Shown piece by piece: positions 1 through 5,261 of a stretch of 5,261 nucleotides of DNA. Source of the stretch: CAZTLE01 sp964614415 (GTDB lineage Bacteria; Bacteroidota; Bacteroidia; Flavobacteriales; Flavobacteriaceae). Location: the NCBI GenBank assembly GCA_964614415.1, contig CAZTLE010000245.1, forward strand, positions 1 through 5,261, written 5' to 3'. The notes under the pieces are model-generated. The model was given only the letters and a program-made list of their open reading frames with translations, made no database searches and had not been told where the DNA came from. The position numbers and the translations under genes are program-made. Position 1 is the stretch's first letter, and each line of letters opens with the position of its first letter.

Positions 1-201
1 GTTATCGCACAACAAGGTTCGGCATCTTTGTTGCAGCGAAAGCTAAAGCTTGGGTATAACCGTGCGGGTCGGATTATCGATCAGTTGGAAGCGGCCGGTA
101 TAGTAGGCCCTTTTGAAGGTAGTAAAGCACGGCAGGTCCTCGTTCCAACGATAGAAGCATTGCACCAATTATTAGACAACGAAAACAACGAATCACAGTA
201 A
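1..201 (+). CDS. ftsK: DNA translocase FtsK, C-terminal end (gamma domain), partial
   Basis: The first 66 codons of the window, open from the left edge to a TAA stop, are the tail of the septal DNA translocase FtsK. FtsK pumps chromosome ends through the closing division septum and activates XerCD recombination at dif. What is seen is the winged-helix gamma domain: the stretch GSASLLQRKLKLGYNRAGR (residues 6-24), then IIDQLEAAGIVGPFEGSKAR, then a short acidic and asparagine-rich tail. In the family this domain recognises the polar KOPS sites that direct translocation. The motor domain, linker and membrane segments lie outside the window. The stop is one base before the lolA start, so the genes are probably co-transcribed. 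Identification rests on the very conserved gamma-domain signature; paralogous SpoIIIE-type names would mean the same protein here. Confidence 0.93.
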   Translation, partial: VIAQQGSASLLQRKLKLGYNRAGRIIDQLEAAGIVGPFEGSKARQVLVPTIEALHQLLDNENNESQ

Positions 202-202
202 A

Positions 203-844
203 ATGAAAAAGTTAGTCCTCTTATGTATCGCTTTGTGTACCCTCACTTTTGTGCAAGCGCAGGACGCAAAAACCTTGCTCAATGAGGTTTCTGACAAAGT
301 TCGAAGTTATGATAACATCCAGATCGACTTCAGATACGCTCTCAACAATGCCAAGGAAAATGTGAACCAGGAAACCCGTGGCGATGTAACGCTTCAGGGT
401 GACAAATACGTCCTCAACCTTCTGGGAACAACCCGCATGTTTGACGGAACGAAGATTTACAGTATCGTACCCGAAGACGAAGAGGTTACCATTTCCAATT
501 ACAACCCTCAGGAAGACAAAGATATTACACCTTCAAGTATGCTTACTTTCTATGAAAAAGGATACAATTACAAGAAGGATATCGTTCAGAATTCCAAGGG
601 CCGCAAGATCCAATATATCAAGTTGACACCCATTGACTCCAAAGCCGAGATCAAGGATGTTCTTCTGGGTATAGACCTTCAGACCAAACACATATATAAA
701 CTTATCCAAACAGACGCGAAAGGCACCAAGTACACCATTACTGTTAATTCTTTTAAAACGAATCAACCCTTGTCAAAAACTCTCTTTACCTTTGACGAGG
801 ATAAGTTTGAAGAGGATGGGTACTACATCAACAAGCTGGATTAA
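203..844 (+). CDS. lolA: Periplasmic outer-membrane lipoprotein carrier LolA
   Basis: This 213-residue secreted protein is the LolA chaperone, which takes mature lipoproteins from the LolCDE transporter and carries them across the periplasm. The N-terminus is a classical signal peptide: a KK pair, a hydrophobic core (residues 4-17), and probable cleavage after VQA or VQAQ near residues 19-20. There is no lipobox, so the product should be soluble. The mature part has the family pattern: an N-terminal helix (LLNEVSDKVRSYDNI), then beta strands in which DVTLQGDKYVLNL and a DGTKIYSI-like segment (residues 81-88) mark the LolA fold, and a closing strand near FKTNQPLSKTLFTF (residues 184-197). Length is normal for the family. 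ATG is one base after the ftsK stop and no Shine-Dalgarno is visible, as is usual in Bacteroidota. Flavobacteria generally lack a recognisable LolB, so how cargo is received at the outer membrane is not answered here. Confidence 0.9.
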   Translation: MKKLVLLCIALCTLTFVQAQDAKTLLNEVSDKVRSYDNIQIDFRYALNNAKENVNQETRGDVTLQGDKYVLNLLGTTRMFDGTKIYSIVPEDEEVTISNYNPQEDKDITPSSMLTFYEKGYNYKKDIVQNSKGRKIQYIKLTPIDSKAEIKDVLLGIDLQTKHIYKLIQTDAKGTKYTITVNSFKTNQPLSKTLFTFDEDKFEEDGYYINKLD

Positions 845-853
845 CACGCGTTT

Positions 854-2314
854 GTGAAAATACTGGACAGGTACATACTCGTTACCTATTTGAGGACGTT
901 CTTGAGCGTCTTCATTATTTTAATGTTCATTTTTATCCTTCAGACCGTTTGGCTCTACATTTCGGAGCTGGCAGGTAAGGATTTGGATGTTTGGATCATT
1001 CTGAAGTTCCTCTGGTACGTATCCCCAAGGCTTATTCCACTTGTGCTGCCGCTTACCATTCTGGTAACTTCTCTGATGGTCTTCGGAAGTTTTTCCGAGA
1101 AATACGAATTCGCGGCTATGAAGTCCACCGGTATATCATTGCAACGGGCTATGCGCAGCCTTACCGTATTCATTGGCCTACTGGCAATAACTACCTTCTT
1201 TTTCGCGAATAATGTCATCCCCTACTCCGAATACAAGTGGCAGAACCTCCGGCGTAATATCTCCCAGTTCAGCCCTTCTATGGCTATAGCCGAGGGACAA
1301 TTCAACCAGGTAGGTGATAATTTCAATATCAAAGTAGATAAAAAGAGCGGTGACCGCGACCAGTTTCTGCACGGCGTTATTATCCATGAGAAAAAGCCGT
1401 CCAACCCCAGTGGGAACTTTACCGTATCTATCTCGGAATCCGGGGAACTGGCCAGCGAGGAGGGCAGCAATACATTATCGTTGATTCTCAACAACGGGTA
1501 CAGATATGAAGAGGTACAGGTAAAGGACATTAAGAAGCGACGCCGCAGACCACATACCAAAACCTATTTTGAAGAGTATACGATCAATATTGATCTTACT
1601 GAAATGAACAACAAGGACATTGATAAGCAGAATAAACTCAGCAATCAAAACATGTACAAGATTAGTGAGCTGTTTGTTGAGATCGACTCTTTATCCAATA
1701 GTTTTACGAAAGATGTCGAGGTGTTCGCCGAAAACATGTACTTCCGTTCCGGGGCGGCCAAGTTACGGGACACTACCTTAACGGCCGAAGCCGCTGCGGA
1801 GAAGCAAGGGGACACCGTCACCGATTTTATGGATGTCTTTGCGACGCGACAACAAGCGGAGATCGCCAGTTTGGCGCTCAAAAATGTGAGAGGTACGCTT
1901 CAAACAATTGACGCCAAAAAGACCGAATTTCACAACAAAGTAAAGCGCCTTAACAAGCACGAGATTGCGTTGCACGAAAAATACGCACTCGCTGTTGCCT
2001 GTATCATTTTATTCTTTGTAGGGGCGCCTCTGGGTGCTATTATCCGCAAAGGAGGAATCGGACTGCCCATGGTTGTGGCCATTGTGCTGTTCCTGGCCTA
2101 TCACTTCATCGGGATTTTTGCAAAGAACAGCGCCGAAGACGGCACCATGCATCCGTTTATCGCCAGTTGGTTGAGCACAGCAATCATGCTTCCGTTGGGT
2201 GTATGGCTGACCTATCGCGCAACCACCGATCAGGGTATTTTTGACGTGGATTCGTTCCTGCGACCTGTAATGAAGCTCTTCAAAAAGAAGGACGATACTC
2301 CAAAAGATGATTAG
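854..2314 (+). CDS. LptF/LptG (YjgP/YjgQ) family LPS export permease
   Basis: This 486-residue inner-membrane protein belongs to the YjgP/YjgQ family. With LptB and LptC, such permeases extract LPS from the outer leaflet of the inner membrane and pass it to the periplasmic bridge. Six hydrophobic segments are visible, at roughly residues 13-36, 58-80, 102-120, 378-396, 402-424 and 434-454, grouped three and three around a large periplasmic region. Family marks are the start KILDRYILVTYLRTF, the EFAAMKSTGIS loop (residues 85-95) and GAPLGAIIRKGGIGLP (390-405). The start is GTG, 9 bases after lolA; it places the conserved KILDRY motif at the very N-terminus, and there is no Shine-Dalgarno. The periplasmic part (about 255 residues) is longer than in E. 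coli LptF or LptG and holds a predicted helical stretch at about 265-365. The protein cannot safely be called LptF or LptG from sequence alone, so no symbol is given. Confidence 0.9.
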   Translation: MKILDRYILVTYLRTFLSVFIILMFIFILQTVWLYISELAGKDLDVWIILKFLWYVSPRLIPLVLPLTILVTSLMVFGSFSEKYEFAAMKSTGISLQRAMRSLTVFIGLLAITTFFFANNVIPYSEYKWQNLRRNISQFSPSMAIAEGQFNQVGDNFNIKVDKKSGDRDQFLHGVIIHEKKPSNPSGNFTVSISESGELASEEGSNTLSLILNNGYRYEEVQVKDIKKRRRRPHTKTYFEEYTINIDLTEMNNKDIDKQNKLSNQNMYKISELFVEIDSLSNSFTKDVEVFAENMYFRSGAAKLRDTTLTAEAAAEKQGDTVTDFMDVFATRQQAEIASLALKNVRGTLQTIDAKKTEFHNKVKRLNKHEIALHEKYALAVACIILFFVGAPLGAIIRKGGIGLPMVVAIVLFLAYHFIGIFAKNSAEDGTMHPFIASWLSTAIMLPLGVWLTYRATTDQGIFDVDSFLRPVMKLFKKKDDTPKDD

Positions 2315-2321
2315 GTTTCAA

Positions 2322-2329
2322 TATCTTTG
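2322..2329 (+). promoter_or_regulatory. Bacteroidota-type -7 element (TATCTTTG) upstream of ribB
   Basis: TATCTTTG matches the TAnnTTTG -7 consensus read by the Bacteroidota primary sigma factor. It lies 18 bases before the ribB ATG, just past the permease stop. No clear TTG-type -33 element is seen 17-23 bases upstream, where the DNA still codes for the permease C-terminus. The implied leader is only about a dozen bases. It would let ribB be transcribed apart from the ftsK–lolA–permease group, while read-through remains possible because no terminator separates them. Confidence 0.55.
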
Positions 2330-2347
2330 TACTCATAAATAAAGCTC

Positions 2348-3499
2348 ATGCTATCATCACCTCAAACCACTGCTATTCAGCTAAACACCATAGAAGAAGC
2401 CATCGAAGACATTCGCAAAGGCAAGATCATCATCGTTGTGGATGATGAGAACCGCGAGAACGAAGGTGACTTCATTGCTGCTGCCGAGATGGTAACGCCC
2501 GAAATGATCAATTTCATGGCTACCAACGGTCGCGGCCTCATCTGTACTCCGCTTACAGAGGAACGTTGCGAGGAGCTTGAACTCACGATGATGGTAGAGA
2601 ACAACACGGTCTTACATCATACGCAGTTCACGGTTTCGGTGGATCTGCTGGGCCACGGTTGTACAACCGGTATTTCAGTGCACGATCGCGCCAAGACTGT
2701 GAAAGCCCTGGTGGATGATAATACGAAACCACACGATCTGGGGAGGCCTGGTCACATTTTTCCGCTACGTGCCAAAGAGGGCGGCGTACTGCGCCGAACC
2801 GGACATACAGAGGCAGCCATCGATTTTGCCCGCCTGGCCGGATTGAAACCTGCCGGTATTCTCGTTGAGATCCTTAACGAAGACGGTACCATGGCACGAC
2901 TTCCACAATTGGTTGAAGTGGCCAGAAAATTCGATTTGAAACTCGTATCTATCGAAGACCTTGTGGCGTATCGCATGAAACACGATTCGCTGATTGAAAA
3001 GAAAGATGATTTCCAACTGAATACGCGCTTCGGACAGTTTCGACTACGTGCTTACAAGCAAACGACCAATGATCAGGTGCACATCGCTCTTACCCGGGGT
3101 TCCTGGAAGAAGGACGAACCGGTGTTGGTGCGGATCAATTCTACGCTCGTAAATAACGATATCCTGGGTACGTTGACGAATGACGCGGACAAAAAGCTGG
3201 ATGATATGTTTCGACTTATCAACTCCGAAGGTGCCGGCGCCATCGTATTCATAAATCAGCAAAGCCAGTCACTAAACCTGCTTTCACGTCTTACGGAATT
3301 AAAGGAATCTCAGGTGGACGGTGAAGTAGTAAAAGCGCCTCGCATCGCCATGGATACCAAGGATTTTGGTATAGGCGCCCAGATATTACACGATCTTGAT
3401 ATTCACAAGATAAGGCTAATCTCCAACAGCGAGCAACGCACGAAGCGGGTAGGAATTATCGGTTACGGTCTGGAGATTACTGAATATGTTCAGTTCTAA
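2348..3499 (+). CDS. ribB: 3,4-dihydroxy-2-butanone-4-phosphate synthase with degenerate GTP cyclohydrolase II domain
   Basis: This 383-residue protein has the length and layout of bifunctional RibBA. Residues about 10-208 are DHBP synthase, which turns ribulose 5-phosphate into the four-carbon unit of riboflavin plus formate. Its active site is complete: DDENRENEGD at 32-41 including metal ligand E39, GRPGHIFPL at 132-140, RTGHTEA with H153, and E174, all at E. coli RibB positions. Residues about 222-383 align with GTP cyclohydrolase II but appear dead. In an ungapped alignment, recalled by eye, the three zinc cysteines fall on L267, N278 and A280, and the RQEGR nucleotide motif reads NQQSQ. 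I therefore expect RibB activity only, a state known in other bacteria (RibBX-type proteins), with a separate RibA elsewhere. An in-frame stop 12 bases upstream makes ATG 2348 the first possible start. It follows a -7 element, and its last 23 bases overlap the convergent aminotransferase. Confidence 0.9.
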   Translation: MLSSPQTTAIQLNTIEEAIEDIRKGKIIIVVDDENRENEGDFIAAAEMVTPEMINFMATNGRGLICTPLTEERCEELELTMMVENNTVLHHTQFTVSVDLLGHGCTTGISVHDRAKTVKALVDDNTKPHDLGRPGHIFPLRAKEGGVLRRTGHTEAAIDFARLAGLKPAGILVEILNEDGTMARLPQLVEVARKFDLKLVSIEDLVAYRMKHDSLIEKKDDFQLNTRFGQFRLRAYKQTTNDQVHIALTRGSWKKDEPVLVRINSTLVNNDILGTLTNDADKKLDDMFRLINSEGAGAIVFINQQSQSLNLLSRLTELKESQVDGEVVKAPRIAMDTKDFGIGAQILHDLDIHKIRLISNSEQRTKRVGIIGYGLEITEYVQF

Positions 3500-4688
3500 G
3501 CACTTCGCTTAGGATTTCCTGCATAACACCGGCACGTCGGGCGACCTCTTCTTCTGTCCAGCTCAATTTAATAAGTACGGAAAGGGTTCTTCCCATCCAA
3601 AGATCACTGTTCGAGAAATCGGCTGTGTTCAAATTTTGTATCTGCTCCCGGATCTCTTTGGGAAGTCTCCCCAGGGATTTGAGGTCTTTCAAATGCTCCC
3701 AACCATTAATATAGTGCCAGTTGTTGGTATACCAGTAGAAACAACCATCGATACCGGCTTCACTAAGGGCTTCGTGAGCTTTTTGAGCGCGTTCGGCATC
3801 AGGTAGGAAAATGTTCAGAAAAGAATAATTCTCTACACCGCCTTCAGGAACACGTCGGAAGGTAACTCCCTCAACGGACGCCAAAGCTTTACGAAAGGCA
3901 GTATAATTCTTCTCCTGAATGGAAAGTATCGTATCCAGCTTGCCCAGTTGCCCAAGGCCTACGGCCGCGTTGAGTTCTGAAATTCTGAAATTATACCCCA
4001 AATGCGGATGAGTTTCGGCTCCCCTGTCATTTCCCACGTGATCATGACCGTGATCCTGATACTGATCGGCATGAACTGCATATTCTTTACCGTCAGTAAT
4101 CACAGCTCCTCCTTCTCCGCAGGTAATCGTCTTTACAAAATCGAAAGAGAAACATCCTAAATCGCCATGACTTCCCAGCGGTTTACCGTTGTATGTTCCA
4201 CCCAACGCCTGACAGGCATCTTCCAGTAAAATAAGATTGTGTTCCTCACAAATAGCGGAAAGGGCACTAAGGTCTGCCATGGAGCCGCACATGTGAACGG
4301 GCATTACACAACGCGTTCTTTCGGTAATGGCTGCCTTAACGGCTTCGGGAGCCAGAGTTAGCGTATCGTCAATGTCTACCAGCACTGGAACGGCCCCCAG
4401 TGCCATTATGGACTCGAAGCTCGCTACAAACGTAAAGGTTGGCATAATCACCTCATCCCCGGCGCCTATTCCTGCCGAAGCAAGGGCTACTGTAAGCGCA
4501 GACGTTCCGCTGGACACCAACTGACAGTATTGAGATTCCATGCGAGCGGCAAACGCAGTTTCAAACTCTTTGGCCTTCCAGTGTCCGTTGCGCATACCGT
4601 CAAAACCGTAGCGCATAAGGACGCCGCTTTGCAGTACGTCGTTGACCTGTTGTCTTTCTTCGTCACCAAAAACTTCAAATCCGGGCAT
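3477..4688 (-). CDS. kdnA: DegT/DnrJ-family PLP aminotransferase, KdnA-like (8-amino-8-deoxy-Kdo synthesis)
   Basis: This 403-residue sugar aminotransferase of the DegT/DnrJ/EryC1/StrS family has fold type I PLP features throughout: SSGTSAL (59-65) for phosphate binding, LEDACQALGG (155-164) with the PLP-nitrogen aspartate, SFDFVKTITCGEGG (181-194) with Schiff-base lysine K186, and NFRISELNAAVGLGQL (233-248). Several stretches are, from memory, close to Shewanella KdnA: the N-terminus MPGFEVFG, HMCGSMA (132-138), DHGHDHVGNDRGAE (212-225), DGCFYWYTNNWHY (314-326) and LIKLSWT near the end. KdnA uses glutamate to aminate 8-oxo-Kdo, giving 8-amino-3,8-dideoxy-manno-octulosonate for the LPS inner core. 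Its usual partner, the alcohol dehydrogenase KdnB, is not in the window. The class is certain; the substrate is inferred, and another nucleotide-sugar or Kdo-like ketosugar is possible. A promoter match lies 36 bases upstream. The 3' end overlaps ribB tail to tail. Confidence 0.85.
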   Translation of the reverse strand: MPGFEVFGDEERQQVNDVLQSGVLMRYGFDGMRNGHWKAKEFETAFAARMESQYCQLVSSGTSALTVALASAGIGAGDEVIMPTFTFVASFESIMALGAVPVLVDIDDTLTLAPEAVKAAITERTRCVMPVHMCGSMADLSALSAICEEHNLILLEDACQALGGTYNGKPLGSHGDLGCFSFDFVKTITCGEGGAVITDGKEYAVHADQYQDHGHDHVGNDRGAETHPHLGYNFRISELNAAVGLGQLGKLDTILSIQEKNYTAFRKALASVEGVTFRRVPEGGVENYSFLNIFLPDAERAQKAHEALSEAGIDGCFYWYTNNWHYINGWEHLKDLKSLGRLPKEIREQIQNLNTADFSNSDLWMGRTLSVLIKLSWTEEEVARRAGVMQEILSEVLRTEHIQ

Positions 4689-4724
4689 AATGTGAGATAT
4701 AGGTTATATAGTTAAGATACGGCG

Positions 4725-4755
4725 CAAAGATATGGGTTGCGTCGTTGAGGTGCAA
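4725..4755 (-). promoter_or_regulatory. Promoter for the kdnA-like gene (TTG-N20-TATCTTTG)
   Basis: Read on the minus strand, TTG (4755-4753) is followed after exactly 20 bases by TATCTTTG (4732-4725). This fits the Bacteroidota consensus TTG-N17-23-TAnnTTTG at both elements and in spacing. The -7 element ends 36 bases before the ATG, which gives a leader of roughly 30 AT-rich bases. Confidence 0.65.
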
Positions 4756-4757
4756 CG
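4743..4757. repeat. Short inverted repeat overlapping the kdnA -33 element
   Basis: CGTTG and CAACG form a perfect 5-base inverted repeat around the spacer AGGTG. An overlapping, alternative pairing joins TGCG (4738-4741) and CGCA (4756-4759). The right arm covers the TTG of the leftward promoter, so a regulator binding here could control it. At this size the repeat could also be chance. Confidence 0.25.
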
Positions 4758-4767
4758 CATTTTTTGT

Positions 4768-4799
4768 TTGTGTTAATGCCCGTAAAAGTCGTATTTTAA
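4768..4799 (+). promoter_or_regulatory. Possible promoter for the aldehyde dehydrogenase gene
   Basis: TTG at 4768-4770 within a T/G-rich run is followed after 21 bases by TATTTTAA (4792-4799), which matches the TAnnTT part of the Bacteroidota -7 element but not its last two bases. It ends 27 bases before the GTG start. It is the best rightward candidate in the gap, but weaker than the leftward one. Confidence 0.35.
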
Positions 4800-4826
4800 G
4801 AACGGAATCCCTTTGAAACAAAAATC

Positions 4827-5240
4827 GTGAGTACCGATACTGTCCCAATCGATAAAATTGTTAGCGCGCAACGCCGGTTCTTTGCCTCGAACGCCACCAA
4901 AGATGTGAAATTCAGGATTGCGCAGTTAAAGAAGTTCAAATCGTTATTGAAGCAAAATGAATCAGCGCTCTACGATGCCATCTATCGGGATTTCGGTAAA
5001 TCTGAATTTGAGACCTATGTGACCGAGTTGGCCCTCATTTATCATGAAATCAATTGTTTGGTGTATGAGATGAAGAATGATTATCAATCATCTTATGAGC
5101 ATCACAAAAAACTTATTGACTTATGGAACAAGAACAATGCACTTGTCGACCACTCATTAGGTGCCACTTTGAAATACATCGCAATTGGAATCGACGCAAT
5201 TACCGCCCAAATCGCCGCATTATTCGTCGCTTTTTTGTAG
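4827..5240 (+). pseudogene. Aldehyde dehydrogenase, N-terminal fragment running into unrelated sequence
   Basis: The open frame gives 137 residues, but only about the first 84 look like a protein of known kind. VSAQRRFFASNATKDVKFR, AQLKKFKSLLKQNESALYDA and IYRDFGKSEFETYVTELAL are the N-terminal helices of class 3-type NAD(P)-dependent aldehyde dehydrogenases of about 450 residues, which oxidise aldehydes to acids. In the family this is followed by a KKW segment, a PAKSY region and then the cofactor-binding GAWNYP motif. Here the similarity ends near residue 84 (about base 5078) and the remaining 53 residues do not resemble an aldehyde dehydrogenase; part of that DNA reads better on the other strand. 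The start is GTG: an in-frame TAA at 4797-4799 excludes an upstream start and the next in-frame Met is residue 82. With no cofactor or catalytic domain the product cannot be active. It may be a real truncation or the edge of a chimeric assembly. Confidence 0.7.
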
Positions 5241-5261
5241 AATAATCCCATCAAGAATACT
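5102..5261 (-). pseudogene. Sodium:solute symporter (SSS family), C-terminal fragment, partial and probably truncated
   Basis: Read from the right edge leftward, the minus strand gives 52 codons and a TGA stop at 5104-5102. The first 43 or so residues, with GLFYKKATNNAAIWAV (5-20) and IASIPIAMYFKVAPNEW (21-37), match the pattern of late transmembrane segments in SSS transporters (SGLT-like Na+/sugar symporters): a G-L-F-x-K-K/R turn, then a helix ending in FKVAP. The family then normally has a conserved PFMxQMG-type loop and at least one more membrane helix. Here the frame gives only a short tail, FLFHKSISFL, which may be a decayed or shifted remnant, and stops. The upstream part of the gene lies beyond the window. 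The call rests on a short stretch recognised by eye. It is still more convincing than the plus-strand reading of the same bases, whose residues resemble nothing I know. Confidence 0.5.

Larger units (their letters stand above)
4689..4826. other. Divergent intergenic promoter region
   Basis: This 138-base gap between the minus-strand kdnA-like gene and the plus-strand aldehyde dehydrogenase start holds no gene. It is AT-rich near both starts. It contains a good Bacteroidota promoter match facing left, a weaker one facing right, and a small inverted repeat between them, each listed separately. No Shine-Dalgarno is visible before either start. Confidence 0.7.

Noticed and set aside
399..766. Out-of-frame plus-strand (399-626) and antisense (533-766) open frames inside lolA
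   Set aside because: lolA is clear and continuous over this region, and neither product resembles a known family.
1222..1560. Open frame of 112 codons on the minus strand inside the LPS permease gene
   Set aside because: It is wholly antisense to a well-recognised permease gene, its product resembles no known protein, and it has no promoter or conserved feature. The same holds for the shorter antisense frames at 955-1218, 1178-1387, 1645-1881 and 1778-1975.
2315..2347. Intrinsic terminator between the permease and ribB
   Set aside because: The 33-base gap has no inverted repeat with a T-run; its visible signal is the TATCTTTG element.
2752..3016. Two overlapping minus-strand open frames inside ribB
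   Set aside because: They are antisense to the conserved RibB domain and have no recognisable content; the sense strand explains the sequence fully. The antisense frames at 2377-2607 and 3044-3262 are rejected for the same reason.
4327..4715. Plus-strand open frames of 61-65 codons antisense to the 5' half of the kdnA-like gene
   Set aside because: They oppose the conserved PLP-enzyme N-terminus. The product compositions (S, A, T-rich) are typical of antisense readings, and no start signals are seen.
5077..5091. Small hairpin ATGATT-atc-AATCAT at the aldehyde dehydrogenase breakpoint, considered as a terminator or recombination site
   Set aside because: The stem is only 6 base pairs and AT-rich, with no T-tract after it. 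No known attachment or transposon end matches. It may still be where an inverted amplification join formed, but that cannot be shown.

Overview
The window looks like a fragment of a chromosome from the phylum Bacteroidota, most likely class Flavobacteriia. The grounds are the gene order ftsK–lolA–lptG-like–ribB, starts without Shine-Dalgarno sequences but with A-rich leaders, GTG starts, and TAnnTTTG-type -7 promoter elements (TATCTTTG upstream of two genes). Both ends cut through genes, so it is probably a whole contig or an arbitrary slice. No RNA genes, insertion sequences or CRISPR arrays were seen.

Layout. Bases 1-201 are the last 66 codons of ftsK (DNA-binding gamma domain). One base later comes lolA (periplasmic lipoprotein carrier, 203-844), then after 9 bases a GTG-started LptF/LptG-type permease of the LPS export machine (854-2314). 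A short gap holding a Bacteroidota -7 element leads to a 383-residue RibBA-shaped protein (2348-3499). Its 3,4-dihydroxy-2-butanone-4-phosphate synthase half is intact, but its GTP cyclohydrolase II half has lost the zinc cysteines and the nucleotide-binding motif. Converging on it, and overlapping its 3' end by 23 bases, is a PLP aminotransferase on the minus strand (3477-4688). It closely resembles KdnA, the transaminase that makes 8-amino-8-deoxy-Kdo for LPS. A 138-base divergent promoter region (4689-4826) separates it from the start of an aldehyde dehydrogenase on the plus strand (from 4827).

The right end is odd. Aldehyde dehydrogenase similarity stops at about base 5078. From about 5125 to the end, the opposite strand reads as the C-terminal part of a sodium:solute symporter. 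Two unrelated truncated genes therefore meet tail to tail within about 50 bases. This may be a real rearrangement, but an inverted assembly or amplification chimera is at least as likely.

Theme. lolA, the LptF/G permease and the kdnA-like gene all serve the outer membrane: lipoprotein transfer, LPS export, and modification of the LPS inner-core sugar Kdo. ribB supplies the four-carbon precursor of riboflavin and probably depends on a true GTP cyclohydrolase II encoded elsewhere. I see no clear sign of a wholly new system. The points most worth a second look are the degenerate RibA domain, the kdnA-like assignment in a flavobacterium, and the chimeric right end.
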